From Alphaproteobacteria bacterium (GTDB lineage: Bacteria > Pseudomonadota > Alphaproteobacteria > Caulobacterales > Caulobacteraceae), in assembly GCA_018820275.1 (NCBI GenBank), contig JAHJOO010000034.1, forward strand, positions 1-61,070: 61,070 nucleotides of DNA, written 5' to 3'. A model generated the notes under the pieces. The model was not told the DNA's origin. It was given only the letters and a program-made list of their open reading frames with translations, and ran no database searches. Both the position numbers and the translations under genes were made by a program. Below are positions 33,016 to 43,191 of the stretch, piece by piece (the stretch's first letter is position 1; every line of letters starts with the position of its first letter).

Positions 33016-33489
33016 TCAGGAGACCTGTCCGGCCCCGCCTGCCTTGCCGACGGGGTGACGGGCCGCGAGGATGTCGAGGCGATAGTCCTGCGTGGTGACC
33101 TGGCCCCGAGAGTCCGTGACCTGGATTGTGAACGCGAAGCGCCCGACCCCGGTCGGTGTGCCCTGGAGCAGGCCGTCAGAAACGCTGAGCCCCTCCGGCA
33201 GGGCACCGGAGATCACGACGGCGGCATAGGGCGGCGCCCCGCCGAGGACCAGTGGCTGGCGGTAGGGGGAGCCGGCGCGACCTGAGGGCAGCCTCACCCA
33301 GGTGGCGGCCTGATCGCCGACCGATGCAGCCAGGCGGCCGCCGCCCCCGGCCACCGGGGCCAGCGCAAAGGCCGTCGGCACCGACACCAGCCCCGCCGCA
33401 AGGGCGACTGTCAGCGCCTGCGCCCGTATCGACCTCCCCCGCGCTCCCGGCATCGCGCCGCGGGCGGTCTCCTGCTCCCGGAAGGGCAT
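33016..33489 (-). CDS. Exported protein with putative Ig-like (He_PIG) domain
   Basis: A 157-aa protein. An N-terminal basic region and hydrophobic segment (ALTVALAAGLVSVPTAFALA) form a signal or anchor. Residues of about 70-145 match the bacterial He_PIG pattern: GSPYRQPLVLGGAPPYAAVV, then GALPEGLSVSDGLLQGTPTG and GRFAFTIQVTDSRGQVTTQD. Such domains act in carbohydrate or surface binding. ATG at 33489 has GGGAG 8 nt upstream. It is convergent with prfC, with 3 nt between stops. Confidence 0.7.
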   Translation of the reverse strand: MPFREQETARGAMPGARGRSIRAQALTVALAAGLVSVPTAFALAPVAGGGGRLAASVGDQAATWVRLPSGRAGSPYRQPLVLGGAPPYAAVVISGALPEGLSVSDGLLQGTPTGVGRFAFTIQVTDSRGQVTTQDYRLDILAARHPVGKAGGAGQVS

Positions 33490-33569
33490 GGCCCGACTCC
33501 CTCACGTCCTGACGACCCCGACCCTGGAACGTCGGGGGCGCCGGAACAAGGGCGACGCGGCCTGAACGC

Positions 33570-34682
33570 TCACCCCCGGTCGGTGACGTCCGCCAGCGTC
33601 GGATAGTCGATGTAGCCCTTGTCCCCGCCGCCGTAGAAGGTGGCCTTGTCCGCCGGGTTCAGCTCGGCGCCCGTCTTCCAGCGCGCGATCAGGTCGGGGT
33701 TGGCCAGGAAGGGCACGCCGATGCTGACCAGGTCGGCGCGGCCCTCGGCGAGGGCCTTTTCGGCCAGTTCGCGGGTCAGGCCGCCGTTCAACATGAGCGG
33801 GCCGCCGAAGGCCTGGCGGATTTGCGCGGCCAGCTGCGGCGCGCCGTCCTTGATGGACATGGGCGTGTCCGGCTCGCCCTCGATCAGGTGCAGGAAGGCC
33901 AGACCATAGGGCTTCAGCGCCGCCGCGGCGTGCAGGAAGATCGAGGCGGGGTCGCTGTCCTTCGTCCCGTTCGCGCCGTTCGACGGCGACAGACGGATGC
34001 CCACGCGGTCCGCGCCCCAGACCTTCACCACCGCGTCCACGACCTCCAGCATGAAGCGGGCGCGGTTCTCCAGCGAGCCGCCGTAGGCGTCGGTGCGCGT
34101 GTTGGCGCCGTCCTTCAGGAATTGGTCGATCAGATAGCCGTTGGCGGCGTGGATCTCGACGCCGTCGAACCCGGCCGTCTTCGCCATCTCGGCCGCGTGG
34201 GCATAGTCGGCGACCACATCCTTGATCTGCTCGACCGTCAGGGCCCGCGGGGTTTCGAACTCGGTCATCGAGAAGTCGGGCCGCATGGCCTTGCCGCCGT
34301 CGGGCGCGATCGCCGACGGCGCCCAGCCCGGCAGGCCGTCGGGCTGATAGTCCGAGATCGACACCCGGCCCACGTGCCACAGCTGGGCCACGATCAGGCC
34401 GCCCGCGGCGTGCACGGCGTCGGTCACGGCCTTCCAGCCCGCGACCTGGTCCTCGGTGAAGACGCCCGGGGTGTTCGGATAGCCCTGACCCGAGCGGCTG
34501 ATCTGGGTCGCCTCGCTGATGATCAGGCCCGCGCCCGCGCGCTGGGCGTAGTAGGTCGCGGCGGTGGCGTTGATCACCTCGCCGGCCCCGGCGCGGCTGC
34601 GGGTCATGGGGGCCATGGCGACGCTGTTCTTCAGCTGAAGCGCGCCGAGGGTGATCGGGTCGAAGAGGGGGGAGGCCGTCAT
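33570..34682 (-). CDS. Alkene reductase, Old Yellow Enzyme family (NemA-like)
   Basis: A 370-aa FMN-dependent NAD(P)H:enoate reductase. OYE signatures: PLFDPITLGALQLKNSVAM at the N-terminus (FMN contacts), QLWHVGRVS, FDGVEIHAANGYLIDQFLKD (His/Asn substrate-anchoring region), YGGSLENRARF, and the C-terminal VSIGVPFLANPDL. It reduces activated C=C bonds or nitro compounds; the physiological substrate is unknown. ATG at 34682 is preceded by CAGGAG. It diverges from the next gene. Confidence 0.92.
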   Translation of the reverse strand: MTASPLFDPITLGALQLKNSVAMAPMTRSRAGAGEVINATAATYYAQRAGAGLIISEATQISRSGQGYPNTPGVFTEDQVAGWKAVTDAVHAAGGLIVAQLWHVGRVSISDYQPDGLPGWAPSAIAPDGGKAMRPDFSMTEFETPRALTVEQIKDVVADYAHAAEMAKTAGFDGVEIHAANGYLIDQFLKDGANTRTDAYGGSLENRARFMLEVVDAVVKVWGADRVGIRLSPSNGANGTKDSDPASIFLHAAAALKPYGLAFLHLIEGEPDTPMSIKDGAPQLAAQIRQAFGGPLMLNGGLTRELAEKALAEGRADLVSIGVPFLANPDLIARWKTGAELNPADKATFYGGGDKGYIDYPTLADVTDRG

Positions 34683-34825
34683 ATCTGCTCCTGCAACAGT
34701 CGCGGATGCAGATAGGCGCCGGACGGAGGGTCGCAAGGGCCGAACCCATCCCGCGGCCACGCATTTGCTTGTCGGTTGGAACAGACGGAGTCACGGTCCC
34801 GTTCCGGGACGCGCCAGGAGGCGGC

Positions 34826-36031
34826 ATGTTCGAGTTCGGCAAGGATCTGCGCAGGCTGTTCGGTCGCGACCGCGACCGCGACGATCTGGGCTGGCTGGAG
34901 CTGGTCGGCGTCGAACTGGTCGAGGCCGAGGCGCGCCGCGCTGCCATCGACGCCGGCCGCGCCTCCTGCGCCAAACCCGACCAGGCCTGGCTGACCGCCG
35001 CCGCCCTGTGGCGCGAGCTGGCGGCCCGCACCGGCCGCAAGGACGCGCTGGCGCAGGCCGACGACGCCGCGCGCGACGCCGAACGCGCGGCGCAGGCCGC
35101 GGCCCGGCTGGAAGAGGCCCGCTGCGCCCGCGCCCAGGCGCTGCTGCTGCGCTTCGACCTGTACGGCGGACCCGGCCTGCTGGACGAAGCCGCAGAACTG
35201 ATCGCCCGCGACTCCGGCCGTCAGGCCACCGTCGCCGTCCACGCCCGCATCTCCGCGCGTCAGGCGCGCCTCGACGGCCGGCCGGTGCGCCTGCTGGAGG
35301 CCGCCGCCCTGCTGGATCTGGCGGTCCACGGGCTGGAAGGCTCGTCCGATCCCTTGGCCGAGGCCGTGCGGCTGGACCGCGCCGGCCTGACGCTGGAGGC
35401 CGGTATCGCCCAGCGCGACGCCCGCCTGCTGGATCAGGCCGGCCGCGACCTGTTCGCCCTGGTCGAATCCAGCCCGGCCGAGCGCCGCCCCCTGACCCGG
35501 GCCCGGGCGCTGGCGCTCAGCGCCTCCGGCCTGTCCGCCCTTGCGGCGCTGGCCGACGACGCGCCCGCCCGCGATCAGGCCCGCGCCCTGCTGGAGGCCG
35601 CCGGCGACCAGTTCACCCCCGACCACAGCCCGCTGGACTGGTGTGCCGTACAGCTGGTCTCCGGCGTCGGGTCCGCCCGCCTCGTGGCCGTCGAGGCCCT
35701 GTGCCGCGCGGCCGGGCCTGGTCTGGTGCTGGGGTCCCTCGCCCGCGAGCGCCTGTCCGCCGGGCGCGTCGCCGCCGCCGAGGCGGCCGGTGATCTGGCG
35801 GCCCTGGACTCGGTCCAGGCCGATCTGCGCCGTCGCGTGTCCCTTCCGAGCGCGCCGCTGGACTGGGCCGCCGACCAGATCGGTCTGGCCCGCGTCGCCC
35901 TCGCCCGCGCGCGCTTGTGCGACGCCTCGGCCGGGCAGACCGGCCTGATGCTGGCCGCCGCCGCAGAGGTGGCGACCGAGGAGGGCTGTCCGCTGCTGGC
36001 GCGCCAGGCCGAGGCGCTGCTCAGCCTCTGA
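34826..36031 (+). CDS. Alanine-rich helical-repeat protein, unknown function
   Basis: A 401-aa cytosolic protein, no signal or membrane segment. It begins MFEFGKDLRRLFGRDRDRDD with GGAG upstream (an in-frame ATG 120 nt earlier overlaps the divergent promoter). The rest is strings of paired alanine-rich helices (AWLTAAALWRELAARTGRKD, RARALALSASGLSALAALAD), like a degenerate TPR solenoid. Third-position GC is very high, supporting coding. Protein-protein scaffolding is a reasonable guess; no family recognised. Confidence 0.65.
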   Translation: MFEFGKDLRRLFGRDRDRDDLGWLELVGVELVEAEARRAAIDAGRASCAKPDQAWLTAAALWRELAARTGRKDALAQADDAARDAERAAQAAARLEEARCARAQALLLRFDLYGGPGLLDEAAELIARDSGRQATVAVHARISARQARLDGRPVRLLEAAALLDLAVHGLEGSSDPLAEAVRLDRAGLTLEAGIAQRDARLLDQAGRDLFALVESSPAERRPLTRARALALSASGLSALAALADDAPARDQARALLEAAGDQFTPDHSPLDWCAVQLVSGVGSARLVAVEALCRAAGPGLVLGSLARERLSAGRVAAAEAAGDLAALDSVQADLRRRVSLPSAPLDWAADQIGLARVALARARLCDASAGQTGLMLAAAAEVATEEGCPLLARQAEALLSL

Positions 36032-36159
36032 CCGAGACAGGAGCGTGGACGAGCCGCGAACTCGCCGAAATCGAAGACGTCGTCATCATGATGCCCGGGT
36101 AGAACGATTTAGCTCCATGACGTCGGTGGCGCGGCCGATCCGTAGAGTGTGAGTTTTGA

Positions 36160-36609
36160 ATGATGTGCTTCGGTTCGCGATGTCCGGCCGCGTACTGCGG
36201 AGCGGCCGCTGCGATGGCGGTTTTGACGGGCTGCGACCGGCCTTCGGTGCGGGAGCCTGCCCAAGCCATCGTCGCCCAAGACATACCGTCCTACCTCCAG
36301 GCCAAAGCCGAATGGCTCTTCCGGGACGTGCCGGGCGTCACAGTCGTCGATCTCCGTGTTTCAAGGGATCGGACGATCGCGTGCGGCCTGTTGCTTGCTC
36401 CTGGCCAAGAACCGGCGCTGTTCGTGTCTGCCGACACGACCCCGGAAACTCTCGAGCGATCCTTTGGACCGCCCTTTCTCGGGGCCGACACGCCGCGGGA
36501 GCATGAACTGGAAGCGCGTCGAAGTGCTCAAGTTGCTGAGATATGCCGCCGAAATGGCCTCATGCCCGACGCCCGCGGCCGGCTGGTCGAAAAGGGCGGC
36601 CAAGGCTGA
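36160..36609 (+). CDS. Predicted lipoprotein of atypical base composition
   Basis: A 149-aa protein with a lipobox-like AMAVLTGC (Cys25) at the end of a short hydrophobic N-terminus, then a soluble domain (SYLQAKAEWLFRDVPGVTVV, RTIACGLLLAPGQEPALFVS) ending in GRLVEKGGQG. Codon use departs from the neighbours: more GTT, TTG, CAA and ATA and fewer C/G-ending codons. No clear ribosome-binding site. It may be a recent acquisition. The function is not recognised. Confidence 0.5.
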   Translation: MMCFGSRCPAAYCGAAAAMAVLTGCDRPSVREPAQAIVAQDIPSYLQAKAEWLFRDVPGVTVVDLRVSRDRTIACGLLLAPGQEPALFVSADTTPETLERSFGPPFLGADTPREHELEARRSAQVAEICRRNGLMPDARGRLVEKGGQG

Positions 36610-36636
36610 GCGAAACGCCTCGATTGATGCCCTTCC

Positions 36637-37422
36637 CTACGCCCCGTACGCCACGAACGCCCCGTTCATGAAGCCCGGCTTGCCATAGGCCAGCGGCGCG
36701 CCGTCCGGGCCCAGCACCCGCCCGCCGGCCGCCTCCAGCACCGCCTGGCCCGCCGCCGTGTCCCACTCCGACGTCGGCCCGGTGCGTGGATAGACGTCGC
36801 AGTCGCCCTCGGCGATGCGGCAGAACTTCAGCGAGGAATCCTCGCCCCGCCATTCGAGGCAGCCGTGCAGGTCCGCCAGCGCCGCGGCGTCCTCCGGCTT
36901 CACGCCGCGGCTCATCAGCGCCAGCGCCACGGCCGGCCGCGGCCGTACGCGGATCGGTTCACAGACCCCGCCGATCGTGCGGCGCACGGCGCCATCCGGT
37001 CCGCCGGCCCAGGTCAGGTCCAGCGCGGGGGCCGTCACCACGCCCGCCACTGGCCGTCGCCCGTGGATCAGCGCGATGTTGACGGTGAACTGCGCGTCGC
37101 CGCGCACGAAGCCGCGCGTGCCGTCCAGCGGATCGACCAGCCAGAACAGGTCCGGCGCCGTGTCCGGCCGCCCCTGCGCCTCCGACTGCTCCTCGGCCAC
37201 GGCCGGCACGTCGGGCCACAGCGCGGTCAGCCGCTCCAGAATCAGCGCCTCGGCCTCGCGGTCGGCGTGGGTGACGGGGCTGTCGTCGGCCTTGGCGTCG
37301 GCGACCACGCCGCTGCGCCAATAGGGCCGGATCACCGCCGCCGCGTCCTCGGCGATCTCCGCCAGCACGTCGATCAGGGTTCCGGCGGTCAGGGCGTCGA
37401 GGGGGGAGGGGGTGGCGATCAT
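36637..37422 (-). CDS. cysQ: 3'(2'),5'-bisphosphate nucleotidase CysQ (inositol monophosphatase family)
   Basis: A 261-aa Mg-dependent phosphatase that removes the 3' phosphate of PAP/PAPS in sulfur assimilation. Family motifs: SPVTHADREAEALI, the metal site WLVDPLDGTRGF, and the second motif TSEWDTAAGQAVLEAAGG. ATG at 37422 gives the family-like N-terminus MIATPSPLDALTAG; an in-frame ATG at 37470 adds 16 hydrophobic residues and remains possible, and neither has a clear ribosome-binding site. It diverges from chpT across a large inverted repeat. Confidence 0.88.
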   Translation of the reverse strand: MIATPSPLDALTAGTLIDVLAEIAEDAAAVIRPYWRSGVVADAKADDSPVTHADREAEALILERLTALWPDVPAVAEEQSEAQGRPDTAPDLFWLVDPLDGTRGFVRGDAQFTVNIALIHGRRPVAGVVTAPALDLTWAGGPDGAVRRTIGGVCEPIRVRPRPAVALALMSRGVKPEDAAALADLHGCLEWRGEDSSLKFCRIAEGDCDVYPRTGPTSEWDTAAGQAVLEAAGGRVLGPDGAPLAYGKPGFMNGAFVAYGA

Positions 37423-37477
37423 CAGCGGCCAATAGAGCAGCATCGCCAACAGCGGAACTGCGGTGTCCATTCAAGGC

Positions 37478-37634
37478 ATCACAACGAGCACAACGGATCA
37501 CAACGATCACGACGGGACCGGGTCGGAAGCCGCCGCAGGCATTCCTGCGTCAATCATCGGATCAAGGCGCTGCGCGCGGCCGCGCGCGCCGGTCCCGTCG
37601 TGTCCGTCGTGTCCTTCGTCGTGTTCGTTGTGAT
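37478..37634. repeat. Large imperfect inverted repeat built from CACRACGGA-like units
   Basis: The left arm (37478-37521), beginning ATCACAACGAGCACAACGGA and ending ACGACGGGACCGG, is nearly the reverse complement of the right arm (37589-37634), beginning CCGGTCCCGTCG and ending CGTTGTGAT. Each arm contains 8-12-nt iterations of CACRACG. The roughly 67-bp centre also folds (GCCGCGCGC-rich). It lies in the gap between divergent cysQ and chpT, so it may carry promoters or be a dispersed palindromic repeat. Confidence 0.75.
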
Positions 37635-37694
37635 GAACCCTTCATGGTCCTCGCCTCTTCCCGCGAGGGCCCAAATCAGGCCAGCTTGCCGGCC

Positions 37695-38342
37695 ATGACC
37701 GACGCCTTCGCCGACCGCGACGAAACCGAACTGGCCGCCCTCGTGGCCGCCAAGCTGTGCCACGACGTCATCAGCCCGGCCGGCGCGGTGATGCAGGGCC
37801 TGGACCTGCTGGACGACCCCTCGGCCCAGGACATGCGCGACGACGCCATGGCCCTGATCGGCCAGAGCGCGCGCCGTCTGCTCGCCGTGGTCGACTTCGC
37901 CCGCGTCGCCTGGGGGGCGGCGTCCTCGGCGGAGACCTTCTCCGGGCCGACGCTGGAGAAGCTGGTGCGCGACCTGACCGCGGGCGGCCGCGCGACCCTG
38001 GTCTGGGACGTCGCGCCGACCGACCTGTCCAGGGCGTCCGCCCGGGTGCTGCTGAACCTCGCCTACATGACCCTGGGGGCCCTGCCGTCGGGCGGACAGG
38101 CCACGGTCACGGTGCGGGTCGAGGGCGACCGGCTGAAGATCGAGGGCCTGGCCGAGGGCGCGCGCGCCCGGCTGAAGGCCGAGGCCGCCGCGGGCCTCGC
38201 CGGCCGGCCGCTGGAAGAGGGGCTCCCCGGCCAGTGGATCCAGCCGCACTGGCTGTGGCTGGCCGTCGGCCGCATGGGCGGCACGCTGGACGTTCAGGTG
38301 GAAGAGGGCCGGGTTCGTCTCGCCGCCGATCTGCCGGCCTGA
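37695..38342 (+). CDS. chpT: Histidine phosphotransferase ChpT
   Basis: A 215-aa phosphotransferase of the CckA-ChpT-CtrA/CpdR relay. The phosphoacceptor is H23 in AAKLCHDVISPAGAVMQG; the degenerate HATPase-like domain follows (ASARVLLNLAYMTLGALPSG and WLWLAVGRMGGTLDVQVEEG) without ATP-binding residues, as in Caulobacter ChpT. ATG at 37695 (MTDAFADRDE) is favoured; an ATG 51 nt upstream lies just beyond the inverted repeat. The cognate kinase CckA is at the right edge of this same window. Downstream are a response regulator and CheR. Confidence 0.93.
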   Translation: MTDAFADRDETELAALVAAKLCHDVISPAGAVMQGLDLLDDPSAQDMRDDAMALIGQSARRLLAVVDFARVAWGAASSAETFSGPTLEKLVRDLTAGGRATLVWDVAPTDLSRASARVLLNLAYMTLGALPSGGQATVTVRVEGDRLKIEGLAEGARARLKAEAAAGLAGRPLEEGLPGQWIQPHWLWLAVGRMGGTLDVQVEEGRVRLAADLPA

Positions 38343-38432
38343 CCCGGGCGGAGGGAAGAGGGCCCGACCGGGCATGACTAATGGACGCTTAAGGCCCCTC
38401 CCCAACGTCTCGTTAACCCGCCAACGGCGATC

Positions 38433-38852
38433 ATGGGCGGCCTCGCAAACCCCTGCTTCCCGAAGATTCGGACGCCGCCCTTGGACCCCCGCACCTGCCT
38501 GATCGTCGACGACAGCCGGATCATCCGGAAGGTCTCGCGGCGCATCGTCGAAGGCCTGGGCTATGAGGTCGACGAGGCCGCCGACGGCGCCGAGGCCCTC
38601 GCGCAGTGCTCCGCCGCCCTCCCTGACGTGGTCCTGCTGGACTGGAACATGCCCGTCATGGACGGCCTGACCTTCCTGCGGCGCCTGCGCGGCCTGCCCG
38701 GTGGCGACGGCCCCAAGGTGCTGTTCTGCAGCATCGAATCCGACCCCGAGCGGATCTCCGAGGCCTTGGCGGCGGGTGCCGACGAATACGTCATGAAGCC
38801 GTTCGACGGCGAGGTCCTGGCGTCCAAGTTCGAAGAGGCGGGCGTGGGATGA
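38433..38852 (+). CDS. Single-domain CheY-like response regulator
   Basis: A 139-aa receiver. The acidic pocket is in IVDDSR (D26, D27), the phosphoacceptor is D70 in VVLLDWNMPVMDG, there is a Ser at 100 in LFCS, and the Lys is in YVMKPFDG (K122). There is no output domain. The start is uncertain: ATG at 38433 adds 16 residues ahead of the fold; a TTG at 38481 would begin LDPRTCLIVDD. It overlaps cheR (ATGA). Order chpT, receiver, cheR matches Caulobacterales, linking it to chemotaxis or the motility arm of the relay. Confidence 0.9.
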   Translation: MGGLANPCFPKIRTPPLDPRTCLIVDDSRIIRKVSRRIVEGLGYEVDEAADGAEALAQCSAALPDVVLLDWNMPVMDGLTFLRRLRGLPGGDGPKVLFCSIESDPERISEALAAGADEYVMKPFDGEVLASKFEEAGVG

Positions 38853-39664
38853 CGCCGGAGGACTTCGAGCGCCTGCAGGCCCTGGTCGTCGGCCGCACCG
38901 GCCAGCGCCTGGCCCGCGACCGCATGAAGCTGGCGGAGCACCGTCTCGCCCCCGTGGCCCGACGCGAGAGCTTCGAGGGCGTCGACGCCCTGCTGGGTTC
39001 GCTGTGGGACAAGCCGGTCGCCTCGACCGCCTGGTCGGTGATCGAGGCCCTGCTGGAGCCGGAGACCTGGTTCCGCCGCGACCGGGCCGGCTTCGTCGTC
39101 TTCGCCGACCAGCTGCTCCCCGCGCTTTCGGCCGCCCGCCCCGGCGGCCGCGTCAGACTCTGGTCCGCCGGGTGTTCGACCGGACAGGAGGCCTATTCCC
39201 TCGCCATGGCCGCCGCCGGGCGCGGCGTCGAGGCCGACGTCCTCGCCACCGACCTCAACCGCCTGTCGCTGGAGCGCGCCCGCGTGGGCGCCTATTCCGG
39301 CTTCGAGATCCAGCGCGGGCTGTCGGCCAAGGCGATGATCCGCTGGTTCGAACGCGACGAGGACCGCTGGGTGGCCCGTCCCGAGCTGCGCGACCGGATC
39401 GAGGTGCGGCGCGCCAATCTGCTGGAGCCGGCGCCCGACGGTGCCCGTTTCGACGTGGTCTTCTGCCGGCACGTGCTCGGCACCATGGACCCGCGCCGCC
39501 GCGCCCTCGCGCTCGATAATCTGGAGCGGGCGCTGGCCGACGACGGCTGCCTGTTCGTCGGTCCCGACGAGAACCTGTCGTCCGACACGGTCGCCTTCCG
39601 CCCCGTGGCCGGCCGCCCCGGCCTGTACGTCAAGGCCCACGGCGCCCTCCGCCGCGCCGCCTGA
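38849..39664 (+). CDS. cheR: CheR-type chemoreceptor glutamate methyltransferase
   Basis: A 271-aa SAM-dependent methyltransferase. The N-terminal helical domain (residues about 1-70) contains RTGQRLARDRMKLAEHRLAP. The catalytic domain has PETWFRRDRAGF, the SAM loop LWSAGCSTGQEAYSLAMAAA, LATDLNRLSLERARVGAYSG and VVFCRHVLGTMDP. It methylates receptor glutamates. It is translationally coupled to the response regulator (ATGA overlap). No cheA, cheW or mcp gene is nearby, so it is a stand-alone CheR. Confidence 0.93.
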   Translation: MTPEDFERLQALVVGRTGQRLARDRMKLAEHRLAPVARRESFEGVDALLGSLWDKPVASTAWSVIEALLEPETWFRRDRAGFVVFADQLLPALSAARPGGRVRLWSAGCSTGQEAYSLAMAAAGRGVEADVLATDLNRLSLERARVGAYSGFEIQRGLSAKAMIRWFERDEDRWVARPELRDRIEVRRANLLEPAPDGARFDVVFCRHVLGTMDPRRRALALDNLERALADDGCLFVGPDENLSSDTVAFRPVAGRPGLYVKAHGALRRAA

Positions 39665-39736
39665 GCCGACCTCGGCCCCTTACGCTCGCCCCGCAAGCGA
39701 ACTAGGCTGCGCCCGTCGTCTTCGGGGGAGGGGTTC

Positions 39737-41608
39737 ATGCCGCGCTGGATCTGGCTGCCTGTGGCGCTGGGCGTCGCTCTCGCCCTCGCGGTTTTCGCCA
39801 ACCTGACGCCGGCGCCGCGCGAGCTCGACGCCCCCGCCACCGCCTTCTCCGCGGAACGCGCCATGGCCGACGTGCGGGCCATCGCGGCCGAGCCGCACCC
39901 TGTCGGCTCCGCCGCCCATGCGCGGGTCATGGATCATCTGCTCACGCGGATGACGGCGCTGGGTCTCTCGCCGACGACCCAGACGGGCGTGCTGTCCCCC
40001 GCGGCCGTCCGCCGGCTGGAGCGGTGGGACGTCGACGCGACCGGCCTCGGCGTGGTCAACCTGATCGGCGTCCTGCCCGGCACGCGGCCGGACCTGCCCG
40101 CCCTCCTGCTTATGGCCCACCACGATTCCGTCGCTGGATCGCCGGGGGCCGCGGACGACGCCACGGGCGTGGCCGCCATCCTCGAGACCGTGCGCGCGCT
40201 TCAGGCCCGCGGCCCGCGCGCGCGGGACGTGATCGTGCTCATCACCGACGCGGAGGAGCTGAATCTCGACGGCGCCCGCGCCTTCTTCGGCGGCCACCCG
40301 CTGCGGGATCGCGTCGGCGCCGTGATCAATCTGGAGGCGCGGGGCGGCGGCGGCCGGGCCATGATGTTCGAGACGGGCAAGGGCAACGCCGCGACGGTCG
40401 GCGTGTTCGCCCGCGCCGCGGCCCGCGCCGACGGCGGGGCGACCACAAACGCCCTGGCGGCCTTCGTCTATGAGCTGATGCCCAACGGCTCGGATTTCAC
40501 CGTGCCGCGCGATCGCGGCGTCCAAGGGGTGAACCTCGCCTTCATCGGCCGGCCCGAGCAGTACCATACCCCGCTGTCGACGCCCGCCAACCTCGACAGG
40601 GGCAGCGTCCAGCACATCGGCTCGCAGACGCTGGAGACGGCGACGCTGCTGGCCACGGCCGACGCCCTGCCGCAGGCGGGCCCCGACGCCGTCTGGGCCG
40701 ACCTGTTCGGGCGCGTCGTGATCGTCACCTCCCCGACCACGGGCTGGATCGTCCTCGGCCTGGCCGCCCTGCTGATCGGCTTCGTGGGGGTGGCCCTGGG
40801 GCGCCGGGCCGGCGTGCGTCGCGGCGAGATCGGCCGCGGCGCGCTGGACGGGCTGTGGTTCCTGTCCGTCGCCGTCGTCGCCGCCCACGCCGTGCGGGCC
40901 TTCGGCGGACCCTCCGCCGCCCGCGCCGACTCCGCGGAGACCTACTACGCCCTGCTGGCCCGCCTGCCGTGGCTGGAGGCGGGGGCGGCGCTGGCCGTGC
41001 TGGCCGTCGCCCTGCTGGCGCTGGGCGGGCGCGCGGCGCTGGACCGCCGTCTGACCGCCGGCCTCGTCGTCCTGCTGACGCTGCCGGGCCTGGCGGCGGA
41101 GGGGGCGAACCCCCTGCTTCTGGGTGCCGCCGCCCTCGGGGTCGGCCTGTCCTTCGTCGCCGGCGCGCGCGGGGCCTGGCCCGCCTGGCTGGGTCTGCTC
41201 GGGCTCGGCTGGCTTCTGGCGCTCATGACCCAGATCGCCGCGCCCGCCACGGCCTTCCTGTTCGCCTGGCCGGTGCTGGCGACCGCCGTCGCCGCCGCCG
41301 TCGTCGCCCGTTTCGATCCGGGGCTGGAGCGGACGTGGGGTTCGGCCGCGGTCGCCGCGATCGGGGCGGTCACGGCGGGCTGGGTCCTCTCCCTCGCCCA
41401 TCCCGTCTTCCTCGGCATCGGCATGGACCTGCCCGGCGTGCTGGCGGTCCTGGCCCTGCTCGCCCTGACGGCCCTGCGCCCGCTGGCCGGCCGAAGCGCG
41501 CGCGCCCTCGCCGTCGCCGCCGGGGTCGTGCTGCTGCTGGGTGCGGTCGCGTCCTTCTGGGGCACCCAGGCCCAGCCCGCGCGCGCCGAGGCGGCCCGGA
41601 TCGGCTGA
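39737..41608 (+). CDS. M28-family membrane metallopeptidase with C-terminal multi-pass domain
   Basis: A 623-aa protein. An N-terminal membrane anchor (about 4-24) is followed by an M28 peptidase domain: LLMAHHDSVAGSPGAADDAT (His and bridging Asp), LITDAEELNLDG (catalytic and ligand Glu), AVINLEARGGGG and PEQYHTPLSTPAN (last His). The remaining 280 or so residues form about 8 hydrophobic helices. This Fxna/ERMP1-like architecture is known in bacteria and eukaryotes. It probably cleaves small peptides outside the inner membrane. Monocistronic; convergent with the GNAT-nitrilase gene. Confidence 0.88.
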   Translation: MPRWIWLPVALGVALALAVFANLTPAPRELDAPATAFSAERAMADVRAIAAEPHPVGSAAHARVMDHLLTRMTALGLSPTTQTGVLSPAAVRRLERWDVDATGLGVVNLIGVLPGTRPDLPALLLMAHHDSVAGSPGAADDATGVAAILETVRALQARGPRARDVIVLITDAEELNLDGARAFFGGHPLRDRVGAVINLEARGGGGRAMMFETGKGNAATVGVFARAAARADGGATTNALAAFVYELMPNGSDFTVPRDRGVQGVNLAFIGRPEQYHTPLSTPANLDRGSVQHIGSQTLETATLLATADALPQAGPDAVWADLFGRVVIVTSPTTGWIVLGLAALLIGFVGVALGRRAGVRRGEIGRGALDGLWFLSVAVVAAHAVRAFGGPSAARADSAETYYALLARLPWLEAGAALAVLAVALLALGGRAALDRRLTAGLVVLLTLPGLAAEGANPLLLGAAALGVGLSFVAGARGAWPAWLGLLGLGWLLALMTQIAAPATAFLFAWPVLATAVAAAVVARFDPGLERTWGSAAVAAIGAVTAGWVLSLAHPVFLGIGMDLPGVLAVLALLALTALRPLAGRSARALAVAAGVVLLLGAVASFWGTQAQPARAEAARIG

Positions 41609-41612
41609 GGTC

Positions 41613-43160
<1,548 letters not shown>

Positions 43161-43191
43161 GGGCCCTGAACGCACGAGCTTGGCCGGAGGG

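Noticed and set aside
36032..36159. Frame ending WTSRELAEIEDVVIMMPG after the helical-repeat gene
   Set aside because: It has no start codon of its own and continues into an antiphase shadow; may be a gene remnant but cannot be supported.
37641..37694. Upstream start (37644) for chpT
   Set aside because: Adds 17 non-family residues next to the inverted repeat; MTDAFADRDE matches the expected N-terminus better.
38389..38416. CtrA site before the CheY-like gene (two TTAA motifs)
   Set aside because: The two TTAA motifs are 20 bp apart, not the 7-bp spacer of the CtrA consensus.
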